This document shows positions 1-10,300 of a DNA stretch of 64,000 nt, in pieces. The number at the start of each line of letters is the position of its first letter. Within the stretch, counting starts at the first letter, position 1. The DNA is from Nothopassalora personata (taxonomy: Eukaryota; Ascomycota; Dothideomycetes; Mycosphaerellales; Mycosphaerellaceae). Location: positions 3,410,001-3,474,000 of the forward strand of contig CM066293.1 in the NCBI GenBank assembly GCA_033816765.1. The letters run 5' to 3'. The translations under genes and the position numbers were made by a program. The notes under the pieces were generated by a model that was not told where the DNA came from, ran no database searches, and saw only the letters and a list, made by a program, of their open reading frames with translations.

Positions 1-1149
1 TGCCTGTGGATTGAATGGAACCAAACCAGCGCCTCTGAAGCTCGATAGGATGTTCTCCTGTCTAAATACAGCGTCATGGGCAGCCCGGAAGGCGCGTAGG
101 AACTCTACTTTGTCGATATGAGTGATGCGCTGGCGTGCCAAGCCCGAGAGCTGAGCACCGTATGCCTTCTTCAAAGGCGAATAGCAACCCACATCCAATG
201 GCTGGAGTAAGTGCGAGGCGTGCGATGGCATACATAGGGCCAAGATCTTGTATTCCTTGCACAGATTCTGGAATGCCTTCGAGTTGTGGCTCTCGTGGCC
301 ATCGATAATGAGCAGTCTCCATGCCCCAGTCGTACGAGCTACAGTATGCTTCTGGAAATGCTCCAGCCACCGTATACCGAACTCATTGTTGGTCCAGCCG
401 TTCTCTGTTAGCCCGATTGTCCAGTCTGGACCCAAGTTGCCGTCTTGGTACCAGGTACTGATGTGCTGTTTGCCTGCAAGGATGACGTAGGGTGGGAGCG
501 CTGTTCCGTCTGCACAGATGGTCTCAATCACTGTTGCCCATTCTCTGTTGCCCTGTTGGACGACCTTCCTCTTTCCACCACGCCTTTCTGAACCCGTAAC
601 GACGCTCTGCGACGTAATAACACCCATCATAAACCCTGTCTCGTCAAAGTTGTAGGTGTCCTGGTCGAGGATGCCATACTTCTCCTTCATATTACGCACA
701 AGCAAGAACCACTTCTCGATAACGTCTGGATCTTCCATTAGGGCTCGCTGACGATCGTATCCACGTGTCATGCGAACCTTTAGCTCACGATGCCGCCCAA
801 TGAACCTGTCTGTCCAATTGAGACCAGCGGGCTTGAGGCCCTTCTCTTGTAGCAATGAATCGGCCATTGCTCGTACGCTAGCCTTTGATGGCGGGAAACC
901 TCTAAGATCCAGCTCGAGTATGTACTCAAGTATCACCCTCTCTTCTAGCTCTGTAAGCTTCTTCGAATTGGGCTCGCAGTCACCCCGAGGAGGTCGTCCA
1001 TTCAATCGATACCCTAGTGTGGTTCGAGACGCGTCGTATACCTTTGCAGCAAGTCGATTCGTGATTGTCGCGTCGCGTTTCGTGGCCTGGACAGCTAAGG
1101 TCAGTTTGGCCTCGTTTGAAGACAATACACGCTGTAATGGTGGTTGCAT
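1..1149 (-). CDS. Fot1/pogo-type DDE transposase, C-terminus outside window
   Basis: An open frame of 383 codons starts at the ATG complementary to 1147-1149 and runs off the left edge without a stop. Residues ~10-50 look like a psq-type helix-turn-helix and ~65-140 like a CENP-B/Tc5-type DNA-binding domain (RVILEYILELDLRGFPPS, then WTDRFIGRH). The DDE core is complete: YNFDETGF (Asp169), LIIDGHESHNS (Asp283) and QPLDVGCYSPLKKAY (Asp319). The last two Asp are 35 residues apart, the Fot1 spacing (DD35D). Known Fot1 transposases are about 540 aa, so roughly 150 residues lie beyond the edge. The frame has normal CA/TG content and no RIP stops, so the copy is young or was never duplicated. Expected role: cut-and-paste transposition at TA targets. 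Confidence 0.93.
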   Translation of the reverse strand, partial: MQPPLQRVLSSNEAKLTLAVQATKRDATITNRLAAKVYDASRTTLGYRLNGRPPRGDCEPNSKKLTELEERVILEYILELDLRGFPPSKASVRAMADSLLQEKGLKPAGLNWTDRFIGRHRELKVRMTRGYDRQRALMEDPDVIEKWFLLVRNMKEKYGILDQDTYNFDETGFMMGVITSQSVVTGSERRGGKRKVVQQGNREWATVIETICADGTALPPYVILAGKQHISTWYQDGNLGPDWTIGLTENGWTNNEFGIRWLEHFQKHTVARTTGAWRLLIIDGHESHNSKAFQNLCKEYKILALCMPSHASHLLQPLDVGCYSPLKKAYGAQLSGLARQRITHIDKVEFLRAFRAAHDAVFRQENILSSFRGAGLVPFNPQA

Positions 1150-1186
1150 AGCTGTATCTGTGGAAGTGGTACAGTTCTTGGCAAAA

Positions 1187-1220
1187 GTGGCCCGCTCGGT
1201 GGTGTGGCCCGCTCGGTGGT
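1187..1220. repeat. 17-bp direct tandem repeat upstream of the transposase
   Basis: Two perfect copies of GTGGCCCGCTCGGTGGT (1187-1203 and 1204-1220) lie 38 bp upstream of the transposase start, just inside the point where GC-normal DNA changes to AT-rich DNA (~1225). Position and composition fit the subterminal or terminal repeat of the Fot1-like element. The other terminus is outside the window, so the inverted-repeat status cannot be checked here. Confidence 0.7.
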
Positions 1221-1465
1221 GAAGCACGTTATAACATAATATTTGACAATATAATGTTATGTTCTATAATTTTAAAAGTAATACGTCAATTATCTTTACT
1301 CTAGCGAGATATAGATACTAACGTATTAAGATAGTGCTAGATGTTACCTAAAAGAGAAATAGAAAGTATTTCTTAATTCCTACTTATATTTATAGAAGAG
1401 ATTATATATTAAGCTAGGGTCGAAAGAACTATATATAAAAAGACGGTTATAGTCTCGTATGCTAT
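1221..1465. other. AT-rich intergenic strip, no gene
   Basis: The strip is low in CA/TG and rich in TA, like RIPed repeat DNA. At about 1234-1258 there is an imperfect inverted repeat (ATAACATAATATT against AATATAATGTTAT, one swapped pair). It separates the transposon end from the 3' end of the host-type gene. Nothing coding is visible. Confidence 0.6.
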
Positions 1466-2935
1466 CTACTCATCTATAGTAGACGTTTCATCCTTCTCCC
1501 GATGCTCTAGACCACGGCTCTTCCGTCTTACATCCTTCGTAGGCCTGCTGTCGCTAGTGAATGACCGTGGCGATAGTCGATCTTTATCTACCTCTACTTG
1601 TAACTCTTCCTCGATCCGCTTCCTCTTTAAGCCCTCTCTATCGTCCTTGGACTGGACTTTGAGCGCCAGTGCTAGAATGCTTCGAAGCTTTGTAAATGGG
1701 ATCGTAATCCGAGAATCATCGTTCGCAAACTCTGAACCAATGTTGGCTAGCGACAACTGGACTTGATCGTTGCCGTTCGTAGCAGGCTCTGCAGGTATTT
1801 CGATAGGCCCGATGGTCTGTAGCTCGTAGCCCTCCTCCCTCTTATCTGCAGGCAGTTTGAGAAATAGTGACAGCTCCAGTTTGTATTCCTTTTCCTTGGT
1901 TTGCTCTCGAGCATGTGCCGGCATATCCTCGATATCGATGTAGATGACGCACCGAATTTGTCCTTCTGAGCCCAGAATGTATCTCCTCAAGTCCGCGACG
2001 CTGCTTTTGTGCGTATGCCCAATCTCGACAACTACGCGGCACCGGTGATCCTCGTCAGATAGAAAAGATAACTGAATGTCCGGGCACTTAAGTATCGTAG
2101 GATCTTGGGCATGCCTGACTGCTGTCACTCCCTCTACAAAACCTCGCTGCCCACCAATCTGTGCTCCGCGATTTCCCGCCGCCTTAGGTTTGGGTTTCCG
2201 CCCCTCCTCCTCCCACCCATCCTCCATAAATAAGAGGAAATTCTTGTGCCCATCATCGTGAAGCTCGTTCTCCCACTGTTGAAGCTGATCCTGATTTCCG
2301 GCAAAGGTTCTCGCAAAGCCTGCGCGGATCTCCTTCTCCAAGAGCTTTGTGAAGCTTGTGCGATAGCTCTCGTGGAGTGCGCCGGGCATGCGAAGGTGAA
2401 GACTCCCTGAACCTGATCCCGCTGCTAGTGGTGTGTACTCGAAGCGCGCCTTGTCGTGTGCGTGCGCTGCAATGCCGACTAGGCGCGGACGGTTCGGCGC
2501 GGAATCGGGGAGTGAATTGGGATCTTCGAGCGCTCGGCGGAAGGCGGCAAAGGTTGTCGAAGAGAATGGTAACCAGGAGAAAGGTTGCGCCGAGTCGAGA
2601 GATGAAGGAGTCTGGAAGGCGTCGTCGTAGGCGTGGAGGACTTCGTAGATGCGATTCCAGTCCGGGTCTTTGGGCGACGCGGGGATGGTGAGCGTAGTGA
2701 GCGCAGCAGCAGTGGTGGAGGAACCGCTATCGGCGGCGGAAAAGGGGAATGACTTGGTGACTGTCGCGGTCTGTGTCGTCGTCGTCGTCTCTGGAAACGT
2801 CGTCTTTGAGGGAGTGGAATGTAGATGAGAGTGCGGCGGACTGCTACTATCGGTGGTGACGCTGCTGGCGCTACTCTGAGCGCTGCTGTGCTGCTCGCCC
2901 TCAAACGATTGTCTCGCCGGCGATGGCGACAACAT
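1466..2935 (-). CDS. Hypothetical fungal protein with possible PD-(D/E)XK-like core
   Basis: Uninterrupted 489-codon frame with ordinary fungal codon use and normal CA/TG content, unlike everything to its right. Residues 1-85 are Ser/Thr-rich and low complexity. 90-240 contain a conserved-looking DWNRIYEVLHAYDDAF block and a charged WENELHDDGHKNFLLF segment. Residues 285-335 read PDIQLSF...VVVEIGHTHK...LRRYILG...VIYIDIE, which resembles the PD...hhhEhG layout of fungal PD-(D/E)XK-like hypothetical proteins, with Gly306 where the catalytic Lys would normally be. The C-terminus is basic (KRKR at 438-441, RRKSR at 470-474), suggesting nuclear location. The start used is the first Met; no intron is evident. 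Product function is unknown and the nuclease-fold idea is a weak inference. The gene borders the RIP zone on both sides. Confidence 0.82.
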   Translation of the reverse strand: MLSPSPARQSFEGEQHSSAQSSASSVTTDSSSPPHSHLHSTPSKTTFPETTTTTQTATVTKSFPFSAADSGSSTTAAALTTLTIPASPKDPDWNRIYEVLHAYDDAFQTPSSLDSAQPFSWLPFSSTTFAAFRRALEDPNSLPDSAPNRPRLVGIAAHAHDKARFEYTPLAAGSGSGSLHLRMPGALHESYRTSFTKLLEKEIRAGFARTFAGNQDQLQQWENELHDDGHKNFLLFMEDGWEEEGRKPKPKAAGNRGAQIGGQRGFVEGVTAVRHAQDPTILKCPDIQLSFLSDEDHRCRVVVEIGHTHKSSVADLRRYILGSEGQIRCVIYIDIEDMPAHAREQTKEKEYKLELSLFLKLPADKREEGYELQTIGPIEIPAEPATNGNDQVQLSLANIGSEFANDDSRITIPFTKLRSILALALKVQSKDDREGLKRKRIEEELQVEVDKDRLSPRSFTSDSRPTKDVRRKSRGLEHREKDETSTIDE

Positions 2936-3300
2936 GCGTGCAGATGTGAAGAATCATAGGGGGGTGGGGGGTGGACGGTGATAATAGAAGTGATGGAGTC
3001 GATAGAGGTGTCGCGATTCTGATGTCGTTGTTGATGTGCTAGGCAAAGTCGAGATTGCGCGCGAAGGGATCTGAACCGGGCCCAGCTCCGCGCTTGGCTT
3101 GGCCTAAGGCTGCGAGCAACAACGACAGTTTATACACACAACCCAACGGCGATTGCTATATCTCGTACACTGTGAATTTTCGCTCGACTAGATAGCTCGG
3201 CGAAGCCTTTCGAGCATAGAACTATACCGTCTATCGTTCTCTACGATAAAGAACGCGAAAGCGGAAGCTAAGCTAAGAACGGAGCACGGCCCGTTCCCCG
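2936..3300. other. 5' flank of the host gene and transition into RIPed DNA
   Basis: The first ~190 bp upstream of the ATG are GC-normal, with a G-rich tract at 2959-2973, and probably hold the promoter and 5' leader of the minus-strand gene. No clear TATA box was identified. CA/TG content falls away from about 3170 and is very low by 3300. Confidence 0.5.
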
Positions 3301-4440
3301 GACTAATGCTTACTAGGAAATTACTAGGGATAGAAGTCTAGAACAAGGGTATTAAGTCTCGATATCAGAGTATAAAAGACTATGTTTATTACAAGTAGTA
3401 GTACCCTTAAGGTACTTATATAAGTCTTCTTTTAATAAGGAGCCCTTAATCCCTATAATTTAGGTGCCTAATCTTATTTCCTAAAAGTAAGTAATTATAA
3501 CGCTTAATTAGGTTATGTTACCCTTAAAACCTACTATCTATATATTATAGTAGCACTTTATACACCCTCTTATTCTATATAGTAACTAAGTAGAGTAACC
3601 TTAGCGCTAAGAACCTTTATATCCTTTATAATCTTCTTTATATAACCCTTAATTTCCTTAATAAGTCCCTCGATAAGTCTCTCTTAGTCGTTATTAGTAC
3701 CCTCTATCTTCTTCTTTAGGGTCTCTTCTTCTTTAGTCTCTTTGTCTTAGGGTACCTCTCTCTTTTTAGAGGCTATTTCCTTCTTTAGAGTAGACTTAAT
3801 TATGCCCTTTTAAATACCCTAAAGTTACTTAGTAAGGTTATTAATGTTGTATATAGGCTCGTAGTTCTTATTATCTAGAAGGGTTCCCTTATACTAATCT
3901 AGGGACTAAATGTTAATCTATACCTTAGATTTATTACTAAGGTCGTTATAGATACCTAAAGATTGCTTTATAAGGCTAAGGATAGGCTTAAAATTCTAAT
4001 TCTTCTCTCTAAGGTTAAATTTAGGGATACGAGGCTTTCGTCCTTTAGCTAGGGCCTTAAGTAACCTAAAAACGTAGTTTCGGAGTTAGCCTTTCTACTT
4101 AGAGTCCTTATACGCCTTATACTAAGCTTAGAGCTTCTTCTCTAATATCTCTTTTATAGAAATCTTCTTTACTCGATACTTCTTTTTTAGGTAACCTCTC
4201 TTTAGTAGGGTGTTAGATTTATTGTCCTTGTCCTTATCCTTATCCTTAAGTCCCTCAAGAAGGTTTTCGAGGTTAACGAGATTTATAATAGGCTTATGTC
4301 CTAGATTTAAGGGTACGTTATTACCTTCTAGTATAATTAGTAGAGGTAGCGCGTTCTTAGGTATAGTTAGACCTAAATTACCTAGTATAGGTATCTAAAC
4401 TTCTAAGTTAGGGTCTATTTTAAAGGTTCTAATGCCTTTA
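3300..4440 (-). pseudogene. RIPed Lys/Glu-rich ORF of unknown element
   Basis: Minus strand from about 4400 down to 3480 reads as one frame broken almost only by TAA/TAG at plausible Gln/Trp sites. It contains LVNLENLLEGLKDKDKDKDN, then KKKYRVKKISIKEILEKKL and EETLKKKIEGTNND. The product would be highly charged, probably helical. I do not recognise a domain. It could be a gag-like or accessory ORF of the older copia to its right or of a separate element. The flanks carry no recognisable LTR. Confidence 0.45.
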
Positions 4441-5104
4441 TTCTAATACTCTAAGGTATAGGTATACCCTGGTATAGTAGTTAAAGGGTAATTAAATAAG
4501 CTAAGGAGGCAACCTAGAGAGGAGACTAACGGTAGTACGAAGTAGATTATAAGTAAGAGGGTTACTAGAGGGATTAAGAAGTTAGATATAGGCTATATTT
4601 ACGCTAAGTATATAAGGCTATTACGTTATAAGTGCGTATAACCGTTAAGTAAGCTTTACTACGAGTTATAGCCTTATCTTATTCTTAAAAGTCCTCTAAT
4701 TCTCTCTAATCGTAAGGGTAGGGTGTCCTTAGTCCCTAATAAAATAAATTACAAGTATTTATTTTAGAAGTAAAGTAAGAATAGCACCCCCTAGCTATTA
4801 AGGCGAGGGTATACCTATTTACTAATCTCCTAGATTAAGGTTATTTATAAACCGCTAGTACTATTAAGGACTTAGGACCTTAGTTAAACCGTCTACGGCT
4901 ATCTTCTATATCCCTATCTAGCTAATTTTAAGGCGTCCTACTTAGTACTATTCCCTAAGCTAGTATTATTAGACGTCTACATGCCTTATTTTAGTGTTAA
5001 CTCTACTATTTAGAGCTTTAACAATCCTTATAGTCTACTAGTTATCATATATTATAGTATAGTAGTATCCGATTTTCTAATTTAAGGGTAACGGTACTAA
5101 AGAG
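4441..5104 (-). mobile_element. Older copia element (copia-2), 3' fragment: RNase H end and downstream DNA
   Basis: Minus-strand frame just left of the copia-1 LTR contains TKIRHVDV followed by VDGLTKVLS, the C-terminal signature of copia RNase H (RHVDhH...AADhLTK). It continues the frame interrupted at 28459, on the other side of copia-1, and the break carries AAGAG on both sides. 4441-4860 is RIPed non-coding DNA, possibly the 3' UTR/LTR of copia-2. Broken by RIP stops and split by copia-1. Confidence 0.7.
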
Positions 5105-5342
5105 TATTAAATAAATAAATAAGAAGTAAAGTAATCGAACAACCTATTTATATTGTTGTTAATACTATCTATAGGTAAATAAGGGTGTCCTTATATACCC
5201 TTCTATGCTAAGAAGTACGCGTAAGCATTAACTTACATAGTACGTAAGTAAATGCTATAGAGCGCACTAGTAAACCCTATTACGTAGATAAATCCTATAT
5301 GCCGACGCCGATATATCGGGTTAGCGACGGCTAAATCTAACA
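5105..5342 (-). repeat. copia-1 3' LTR
   Basis: 238 bp. On the minus strand it begins TGTTAGATTTAGCC directly after a G-rich polypurine tract (complement of 5343-5350) and ends TTTAATA, a RIPed ...CA. It is alignable end to end with 28217-28454. Target duplication AAGAG adjoins at 5100-5104. Confidence 0.9.
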
Positions 5343-5499
5343 CTCCCCCTACTTTGGACTAGCCCCTAAAGCTAGTACAAAGTACTATATCGTCGTCGCC
5401 GTCCCTATATTACTGTCGCTAGTAAGTACTAGCTATTTTACCCTCCTAGGCAATACTAGAAGCTTAGTAGCCTTAGTAATGTGCTTTTGCTTACTAAGG

Positions 5500-8400
5500 G
5501 GCTTTATTAGAAAGTCGGTAAGCTACTCGATAGTCGGGATATAGGTAATCTTAACTTATTTAGCTTCGTATTACTCTCGGGCAAAATGTACTGCAATATT
5601 AATATACTTCGTCCTAGCGTAGAATTCCAGATTCTTTACTAAGGCTGTACTTGCTTTATTATCTCCGTAGATTGTCGTAGGGGTCCTAAGATGCTCGAGA
5701 GACATATAGCCTATTTGTTCTAGAAAAGAACGAATCTAAATTACCTCTTTCGTAGCGTAGGCTAGAGCTAGGTATTCCGCTTCCGTAGTAGACGTAGATA
5801 CCGATCTTTGTAGCTTAGAGGACTAACATATAGGTGCTCCTACTCGTATAGACGTATATCCTATTATAGACCGTCTAGAAATGTCCGCCCCGTAGTCCGA
5901 ATCCGAATATAGGTACGGTAGGGTATTACCGTTTAGTTTAAAGACAATAGTACTATCCCGCGTATCGGCTAAGTACTTAAGGCAATAGGTACCTCCCTCA
6001 AAGTGTCGATTTGCCGGGTTATGCGCGTATTAGCTTAGTCTTTGTATCGTAAAAGATACGTCTATTCTAGACGCTCTTACTAGCCAATTTAATTTCCCGA
6101 CGAGGGTTTAGTATTTAGAGGCTTCGGATAAGCCTTTATTAGGCTCTTTAGGCGTAAGATTCAAGTACCCGTTTGCCGGTATAGGTATACTAAAGGTAGT
6201 ATCTATATCGAGGCTAAGATCCCTAAGTGTATTTTCGATATAATGCTTTTAATCGAGGCGTATAGACCCGTCCTTACTATAGGATATTTGGTAACCTAGA
6301 AGTAGCGTTACTAGGCCTCCGTCCTGTATCTCGAAGCGCTCGGTAAGTGCCTTCTTAAGCGGTAGTAGTATTTTTTTCGTCTTTTACTAAAATAAGTAAA
6401 TTGTCTACGTATAGGGCAACTATAATAGTATACCCTTTATTAACGAAGACAGAATGGTCGGCGGGGATAGCGTGGAGTCCGTAGTTGGCGAAGAAATCCG
6501 TAATAGTCTTATTCTAAACTCGGCCGCTTTATTTTAGGCCCGGGACACCTTTATTTAGTTTTAGGCATCTCCCCCTCTTTACCGGCTCTCTAGAACTCTC
6601 GTACCCTTCGGGGATAGATAGATAAACGTCCTCGGTAAGCTCTCCTAGTAGATAGGCGCTAATAACGTCTATTTAATACGCTATGTAGCCTCGTAAGGCC
6701 GCAATAGGTAGAAGAAGTCGTAGGCTTTCTAAATAGACTACGGGGCTAAAGGTCTCGAAGTAATCGATTCCGTATCGTTGCGTAAACTCTTTTACTACTA
6801 GACGTGCTCTAAATTTGTCTAGTTGTCCGTTAGGTAAGGTCGTAACCTTAAAAACCCATTTTAGAACTACGAGGTTTATATCGCTAGGTATATCTTATTC
6901 GGTCTAAGTTCTAGTCGAATCTAAGGACTTAAAGTGGTCCTTAATAGCGTCTTGCCATTCCCTAGCGTAGTCGCCTTTTATAGCCTCGTTATAGGTCCTA
7001 GGGGTAGGTATTCCGTAGGCCTTCTTATAATTAACTAGCCGTAATTCTTCTATTAGGCGTTCCGGGTGTCGCACGACTCGTGTAGACCTTCGAGGGTGGT
7101 CTTGTTCTTTGTCCGTAATAGGATTGTCGACTATAGTATTTTATAAGGGGGCCTGTCCTCGACTTTCGCCTTATAGGGGGGCCTGTCCTCGCCCCTCTTC
7201 GCCTATTTCTTCGCGGTCTTGCTCGCTATCCCTATAGGACTCTATAGGGATATCTAATAGGTCGAAATCTAAGGCCTCCTTATCCTTATAGTCCCGTAAA
7301 GTATATGTCTCCGTATAGACATCGTCTAGTTTTAGATTATTATATAACGACCTTTCGTTAAATTCGAGAGAGGAGTATAGGCCTACGGCTCCGGTTCGAG
7401 GATTATATACTCGATATTGCTTAGTAGTCGGAGCGTAGCCTACGAATATGCCGGTAAATACGGTGTTATAAAGCTTATCCCTTCTTTTTACCTTAAGAAT
7501 ATTAGGGTAATAAATACACCCGAAAACTCTTAGGTGTACTACCGTAGGTCGACGACCGCTATAAAGCTCTTTGGGGGTAACCTCTAGGCCCTTCGTAGGT
7601 AACCGGTTTCGAAGGTAATAGGCTATATATATAGCCTCGCCCTAAAGTTGCTTAGGTAAACCGCTTTTGGAAAGCATTACCCTAGCGATAGTAATTAGGG
7701 TCCTATTAAGTCGTTCCGCGGTCCCGTTCTACTCCGGGGTATAAGGTATAGTAGGCTCGATAGTTATGTCTTTATACCCTTTGCCTAACTTAATAAGTTC
7801 TATAGTATTGTTACGTCGAATTGCCCTTAGTTTTTCGCCAATCTCTCTCTCGACGTCTTGTTTCTAGGAGCTATATTCCTTATAGACCTCGCTCTTATAG
7901 GTAGTAAGGCGGATCTAGGTTTTCCGGGAGTAATCGTTAATAATAGTAAGCATATAACGGCGTCCCCCTATAGTAGGATACTTATACGGGCCCTAAAAAT
8001 CAATAAATACCCGTTCTAGTACTTTCGTAGCCCTTTTCGCTTCTTGCCTATTTTGTCTACGTATAGACTTAGTTAAGGCACAAGTCGGGCAAGCCTTATT
8101 AGTCCTCGATAGGTCCGGTAATCCTAATAGGACTTTAGGGGCTTTTAGGAGTCTTTCTTCCCCCGGGTGTCCTAGACGGCAATGCTAAAGCTCGGTTTAG
8201 CTATCTAAGGTAGGTTTAGGCTTAGAAATAAGCCTTGCCTATTCGGAGTGTCTTAGGACGTAGGAATTGCCCTCTCGTAGGGCTATTCCTAGCGTAACCC
8301 CTTTACGGGTTATTATAGCCCTCTTTTTCTTAAATAGGGTAAGGATACCTCTATCGGCAAATTGCGTAATCGAAAGGAGGTTATATCGAAGCTTAGGGAC

Positions 8401-9531
8401 GTATAGTACGTCCCGTATCTCGACTGTTTATTATCTAAAGGTAGGGTAGATTGCTCCGTAGCCCTTAACCTCTAGGGCACTACCGTCGGCTAGTCTAACC
8501 TTCAAACCTTTCTCCGTAAAGTTGAAGAAGAAATTTCGATTGTAGGACATATACTTAGAAGCTCCGGAGTCTAGGGTAAAGATATTCGTATCGAATAAAG
8601 GTCCGTAAGTGGACGTATTTTCGTAAGCCGACTACGCTACGTAATTAGCGTCTTTAGGCGAGCCCTCGCCCTTCTTTTAGCCTTCTCCGTCTCTTTTACG
8701 CTTATAGCAATGCTCCCTTTTATATCCGGACTTCTTATAATAGGTACATTTACCCTTATATCTATTAGGGCGATTATCCTTCTTAGGGCTATACTTCGCC
8801 TTTAGCTTAGTACTCCCCGTATATCGGGCTAAGTCGTCTTCCTTAGACGGCTTCTTAAGCCCTAGTTCGACGTCCCTAAGTTTAGAGACTAAGTCTTCGA
8901 AGGAAATCTTTAAAAGGCCTATAGCCTTAATAGCCGTTCGAAAATTGTCGTATTCGTTAGGTAGGTATCCTAATAGGATACTCTTTTTTGTAGTATCGGT
9001 AGGCGCTTCTTCGCTATTTGTAACGCGTATTTTGTTTACGAGTTACTTTAACTGCGAGGCCGTAATATCGATAGTAGAACCTACAGTATAGTTATAGAAT
9101 TTCGTAAGTAGGTTTGAAATTCTTTCTACACTTGTCGTTGAATATATTGCCTCGAGTTTATCGAGGGCTTCTTTCGGGTCGCGTAGACCTATTAGGTGTA
9201 CTCTCTTAGTACCCGTAAGTGCTTTAATAGTAGAAATAGCACTAGCTTTGTTTTTGTCTATTCCCCTTTCTCTAGAATCCCCCTTCCCTTCGTAGACGTC
9301 CTAAGGTTTCGTCCCTCTTAGGAAGTCCTCTAGTAAGTTAATCTACATTAGATAATTAGTATCCGATAGGATAGGAAAGCCTTTAGGCGTAATAGTAGTA
9401 GCGTTGTATGTTTCGTCGGCTATTTTCTCGGTAACCGGTAGTCGTATCGTAAATCCAATTATAGATTCGGAATCGTAGGGGTTAAATTACCCTATAGCGA
9501 GTGTATCGCCGTTTTATATAGCGAAATACAT
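5500..9531 (-). pseudogene. copia-1 gag-pol polyprotein, RIP-inactivated
   Basis: Minus-strand frame from a Met at 9529-9531. Domains in order: gag; CCHC knuckle near 8700-8760, where RIP changed Cys to Tyr and His to Tyr (KCTYYKKSGYKREHC); aspartic protease LDSGASKYMS near 8570; the HCRLGHPGEERLLK pre-integrase motif near 8170; integrase core with VFIDF, INDYSRKT and TPE*NGTAERLNR; RT with LYVDNLL near 6400; RNase H with YSDSDYGAD and STTEAEYLALAYATKEV near 5740-5900. Stops are TAA/TAG at Gln/Trp positions, as expected from CA->TA and TG->TA. Protein order and RNase H type place it in Ty1/copia. Confidence 0.9.
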
Positions 9532-9558
9532 ATAGTATTCGCTGTTCTACCGTACTAG

Positions 9559-9931
9559 TAATGTCTACTAACTACCCTATGTAGGCCTATCCGAGTTGTA
9601 GTAGTGTGGAGCGGCGCTTATGTAAGTAGAGGTATTTACCGGTCCCGGGACCGTGAAATCAGGTCACGTGACAACTAGCGCAGTAGCTAGATAAAACAAG
9701 AGGATTAGCGGACCTAAACCCCTATACCCTCTACTTAAGAGGTATAAATTGAATTGATGCCTTAATGCTACGCTTACAATACTTAGCTACGCATTATATA
9801 TCTTAACAGCCATACTAGGTCCTACTAGCTTGCCTAAATGTCTAATTAAACCTAAATGAAATTAGGGTAAGTTAGACCTAAGGAACCCCCCCCTCTAAAC
9901 CTAAGGTTAACACAACCCATTAGTCGTTAAC
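9559..9931 (-). repeat. Large gypsy-type element 3' LTR
   Basis: About 373 bp, alignable throughout with 27640-28014. Contains a near-complete copy of the element's palindrome (9634-9659), an adjacent GTCACGTGAC E-box-like palindrome, and a TATAAAT-like stretch near 9743. Differences from the other LTR are mostly C/T and G/A changes in CA/TG context, i.e. RIP after integration. Confidence 0.88.
9634..9659. promoter_or_regulatory. Palindrome copy 1 (in 3' LTR)
   Basis: Half-site ATTTACCGGTCCC followed by its inverted copy, with GTGAAAT in place of GGTAAAT at the right end. Same sequence element as the two internal copies. Function unknown. Confidence 0.6.
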
Positions 9932-10300
9932 ATATCCTCCCCTATTACGAACCTGTCCTTAGGTTCCAAAGTAGTAAGCCCGGGCAACACAGGTAGTGCA
10001 GTTAGTCGCTATAAGCTAAGGTAGTCTTATAGTAGTATAGTAGCTTACCCTACTATTTAGCTTAACATATAAGATGTTAGGCAATCCTAGGGCCTGCTAG
10101 CGACAGTTTATAAAGGTCGAAAGGATTTCTTTAATAGAGACCGTAATAGTGACGTCGATAATCCGCGACTCGCGCCCGTCGTACTACGTTATCGTATACT
10201 ACGAAACTAGCGAGGGAATAGATAGCTATGTTAGCATTAATCGAGCGGGCTAGATAGTCGGATAACGTAAACGCTATTCATAAGACAAGTGAGCGTTAGT
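9932..10300. other. 3' untranslated stretch between ORF3 and LTR
   Basis: RIPed DNA with the polypurine tract at its left end (complement of ~9935-9945). No coding frame was recognised. Confidence 0.5.

Noticed and set aside
770..1222. Plus-strand 150-codon open frame
   Set aside because: It is the antisense shadow of the Fot1 transposase, whose DDE motifs are on the minus strand.
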